64,000 bases of DNA from CAVVPY01 sp963750295 (GTDB taxonomy: Bacteria > Actinomycetota > Actinomycetes > Mycobacteriales > Jatrophihabitantaceae), in the NCBI GenBank assembly GCA_963750295.1, contig CAVVPY010000001.1, positions 2,108,001 to 2,172,000 on the forward strand, written 5' to 3'. Below are positions 61,756 to 64,000 of this stretch, one piece after another (position 1 is the stretch's first letter; the number at the start of each line of letters is the position of its first letter). The notes under the pieces were generated by a model. That model worked only from the letters and a program-made list of their open reading frames with translations, was not told where the DNA came from and made no database searches. The position numbers and the translations under genes are program-made.

Positions 61756-62751
61756 ATGCCTGACATCGCTGACGTCCGCTGGGGAATCGTGGCGACCGGC
61801 GGGATCGCCCGCGCGTTCGCAGGCGACCTCACCCTCGTCCCCGGCGCGTCGATCGCCGCGGTCGGTAGCCGGACCCGGGACTCCGCCGAGGCGTTCGGTG
61901 CCGAGTTCGATATCCCGCACCGGCACGGTTCCTACGCCGACGTGTACACCGACCCGTCCGTGGACGCGGTCTACGTCGCGACGCCGCATCCCGGTCACCA
62001 CGAGGCGGCGCTGGCCGCGCTCGCCGGCGACAAGGCCGTCCTCGTCGAGAAACCGTTCGCGATGGACCACGCCGAGGCCGCCGAGATGGTCGCGACGGCC
62101 CGGGCGAGTGGGACGTTCTTGATGGAGGCGATGTGGTCGCGGTTCATGCCGCACATGGCCCGCGTGCGCGACATCCTGGCCGCCGGGACGCTGGGCGAGA
62201 TCTCGTACCTGACGGCTGAGCACGGCCAGTGGTTCCCCGAGGACCCGGCGCACCGGCTGTTCGCGCCCTCGCTCGGCGGCGGCGCGCTGCTCGACCTCGG
62301 GATCTACCCGCTCTCGTTCGCGTCCATGGTTCTGGGCACACCGACACGGGTGACGGCGCGCGGGCGCCGGGCGTTCACCGGCGTCGACGCAACCACCTCG
62401 ATGATCCTGGAGTACGGGGCCGGCGCCCACGCAGTGCTGACGACCTCGCTGGCGGCGATCTCGAACAACCCCGCCGCGGTCTACGGCTCGGACGCGCGGC
62501 TGGAGATCGACGGGTGGTTCTACACGCCGAACGGGCTGACGGTGACCTCGCGCGACGGCACGGTGCTGGAGCGCTTCGAGACGCCGCGCGAGGGACGGGG
62601 CATGCAGTACGAAGCGATCGAGGTGGCGCGCTGCCTGGCGGCGGGCCTCGGCGAGAGCCCGCTGCTGCCGCTGGACGAAACCCTCGCCATCATGGCGACG
62701 ATGGACGAGATTCGTGACCAGATCGGCCTGGACTACGCGCAGCTGTCTTGA
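61756..62751 (+). CDS. Gfo/Idh/MocA family oxidoreductase
   Basis: 331 residues from ATG 61756. N-terminal NAD(P)-binding fold: RWGIVATGGIARAFAGDLTLVPGASIAAVGSR, where the Gly-rich loop reads ATGGIA. VATPHPGHHEAALAALAGDKAVLVEKPFAM contains the conserved EKP. GGGALLDLGIYPLSFASMVLG belongs to the C-terminal domain (catalytic D-x2-x-Y-like region). It resembles the dihydrodiol/sugar dehydrogenase branch; substrate unknown. It converges on clpX. Confidence 0.9.
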   Translation: MPDIADVRWGIVATGGIARAFAGDLTLVPGASIAAVGSRTRDSAEAFGAEFDIPHRHGSYADVYTDPSVDAVYVATPHPGHHEAALAALAGDKAVLVEKPFAMDHAEAAEMVATARASGTFLMEAMWSRFMPHMARVRDILAAGTLGEISYLTAEHGQWFPEDPAHRLFAPSLGGGALLDLGIYPLSFASMVLGTPTRVTARGRRAFTGVDATTSMILEYGAGAHAVLTTSLAAISNNPAAVYGSDARLEIDGWFYTPNGLTVTSRDGTVLERFETPREGRGMQYEAIEVARCLAAGLGESPLLPLDETLAIMATMDEIRDQIGLDYAQLS

Positions 62752-62821
62752 CCGCGAACCGGGTGCGGCACGGACTGCGGCGTGTCGCGCCGCAGCTGGT
62801 TCAGCAAAGGGCGAGGTCCGG

Positions 62822-64000
62822 CTACGCGGACTTCTCGCGCGGGGCGCGCTTGGGCGTCTCGCGCGGCACCAACGTCGGGTAGACGTGGTCGAGGACGGTC
62901 TCGCGCGTGATCAGTACGCGGGCCACGTCCTCGCGGGAGGGCACCTCGTACATCACCGACAGCAGCACTTCCTCCAGGATCGCCCGCAGGCCACGCGCAC
63001 CGGTACCGCGCAGCACGGCCTGATCGGCAATGGCCCCGAGGGCGTCGTCACCGAATTCGAGCTCGACGTTGTCGAGCTCGAACAGCTTGGCGTACTGCTT
63101 GACGAGGGCGTTGCGCGGCTCGGTGAGGATCTTGACGAGCGCGTCCCGGTCGAGTGGGCGCACCGAGGTGATGACCGGCAGCCGGCCGATGAACTCGGGG
63201 ATCAAGCCGAACTTGATCAGGTCCTCGGGCATCACCTCGCCGAACACGTCGCTCTGCTCGCGCTCGCGCTTCGAGTGCAGCTCGGCCCCGAAGCCGAGGC
63301 CCTTCTTGCCGATGCGTGCCTCGATGATCGTGTCGAGCCCGGCGAAGGCGCCGCCCACGATGAACAGCACGTTCGTCGTGTCGATCTGGATGAACTCCTG
63401 GTGCGGGTGCTTGCGCCCGCCCTGCGGCGGCACCGAGGCCGTCGTCCCCTCGAGGATCTTCAGCAGCGCCTGCTGGACGCCCTCGCCGGACACATCGCGC
63501 GTGATCGACGGGTTCTCGGCCTTGCGGGCGATCTTGTCGACCTCGTCGATGTAGATGATCCCGGTCTCGGCCCGCTTCACGTCGTAGTCGGCGGCCTGGA
63601 TGAGCTTGAGCAGGATGTTCTCGACGTCCTCGCCGACGTACCCGGCCTCGGTGAGCGCGGTGGCGTCGGCGATCGCGAACGGGACGTTCAGCATCCGCGC
63701 CAAGGTCTGCGCCAGCAGCGTCTTCCCGGATCCGGTCGGGCCGAGCAGCAGGATGTTCGACTTGGCCAACTCGACGGCCGACTCGGCGTTACGCGGCTTG
63801 CTCTCGGCGCCGGCCTGGACGCGCTTGTAGTGGTTGTAGACCGCTACAGCGAGGGTGCGCTTGGTGTGGTCCTGGCCGACGACGTAGGCGTTGAGGAACT
63901 CGTTGATCTCGCTCGGCTTGGGCAGTTCGTCGAAGGAGAACTCGCTGGTCTCGGCCAGCTCCTCCTCGATGATCTCGTTGCACAGGTCGATGCACTCGTC
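62822..64000 (-). CDS. clpX: ATP-dependent Clp protease ATP-binding subunit ClpX (5' end cut by window)
   Basis: Unfoldase that feeds ClpP. The frame stays open to the right edge: DECIDLCNEIIEEELAE is the end of the zinc-binding domain, so roughly the first 30 residues are missing. Walker A GPTGSGKTLLAQTLA, Walker B IIYIDEVDKIARK, pore loop GYVGEDVENIL, IGF-type region around GKKGLGFGAELHSK, sensor-2 GTGARGLRAILE. An apparent start at TTG 63769 is only an internal Leu. The C-terminus ends RETPKRAPREKSA. Confidence 0.97.
   Translation of the reverse strand, partial: DECIDLCNEIIEEELAETSEFSFDELPKPSEINEFLNAYVVGQDHTKRTLAVAVYNHYKRVQAGAESKPRNAESAVELAKSNILLLGPTGSGKTLLAQTLARMLNVPFAIADATALTEAGYVGEDVENILLKLIQAADYDVKRAETGIIYIDEVDKIARKAENPSITRDVSGEGVQQALLKILEGTTASVPPQGGRKHPHQEFIQIDTTNVLFIVGGAFAGLDTIIEARIGKKGLGFGAELHSKREREQSDVFGEVMPEDLIKFGLIPEFIGRLPVITSVRPLDRDALVKILTEPRNALVKQYAKLFELDNVELEFGDDALGAIADQAVLRGTGARGLRAILEEVLLSVMYEVPSREDVARVLITRETVLDHVYPTLVPRETPKRAPREKSA

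Overview
This is a GC-rich (roughly 70% G+C by eye) stretch of actinobacterial chromosome. Many genes start with GTG or TTG, and many start and stop codons overlap. The gene order matches the conserved actinobacterial blocks lepA-rpsT-holA-comEC-comEA-degV-leuS-phosphatase-rsfS-nadD and clpX-valS-folC-DUF4233-ndk-mre-rodA-rne-rplU-rpmA-obg-proB. Mycobacterium tuberculosis keeps most of both blocks but lacks the mre genes. An intact mreBCD-mrdA-rodA wall-elongation operon excludes mycobacteria and fits a Streptomyces-, Frankia- or Nakamurella-like lineage; I cannot name the genus. There are no rRNA or tRNA genes, prophage, insertion sequences or CRISPR arrays.

Layout. 1-5.6 kb: unrecognised gene tail, VOC protein, lepA, a PRPP synthetase, a small unknown gene, rpsT and holA. 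5.4-9.0 kb: DNA-uptake genes comEC and comEA. 9.2-12.8 kb: accessory genes (two SRPBCC proteins, alcohol dehydrogenase, MmcQ, a DUF347 membrane protein). 12.8-18.4 kb: degV and leuS, the latter behind what looks like a leucine attenuator, then a phosphatase, rsfS and nadD. 18.5-35 kb: a long accessory segment between nadD and proB with sppA, PAC2, an ArsR/SRPBCC operon with matched operators, Rieske, furA-katG, homocysteine methyltransferase, an AlkZ-like protein, a two-domain acyl-CoA reductase, an XRE regulator, a zincin, a winged-helix/hydrolase fusion diverging from a flavoprotein, and a repeat-bearing secreted protein. 35-45.4 kb: proB, obg, rpmA, rplU, rne and the two radical-SAM-associated genes, here split by a secreted CAP-like gene. 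45.5-52.8 kb: an EamA exporter, then rodA, mrdA, mreD, mreC, mreB and ndk. 53-55 kb: a two-component cluster whose 'kinase' has no ATPase domain. 55-64 kb: DUF4233, folC, valS, an M3 peptidase, an oxidoreductase and the 3' part of clpX.

How the genes work together. The mre/rod genes build the lateral wall. rne, rplU, rpmA and obg serve RNA decay and the large ribosomal subunit. leuS, valS, lepA and rsfS serve translation. furA-katG is a peroxide-response pair. comEC and comEA take up DNA.

Two themes run through the window. First, at least six intergenic foldback elements share an architecture (long GC-rich palindromes, two of them in tandem duplicate) but not a sequence. Second, nine conserved genes between 0.6 and 41 kb are broken by roughly twenty frameshifts. 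Every one I could trace is explained by a net insertion, usually one base, never a deletion. That points to sequencing or assembly error rather than gene decay, so I annotate these genes as full-length functional genes.
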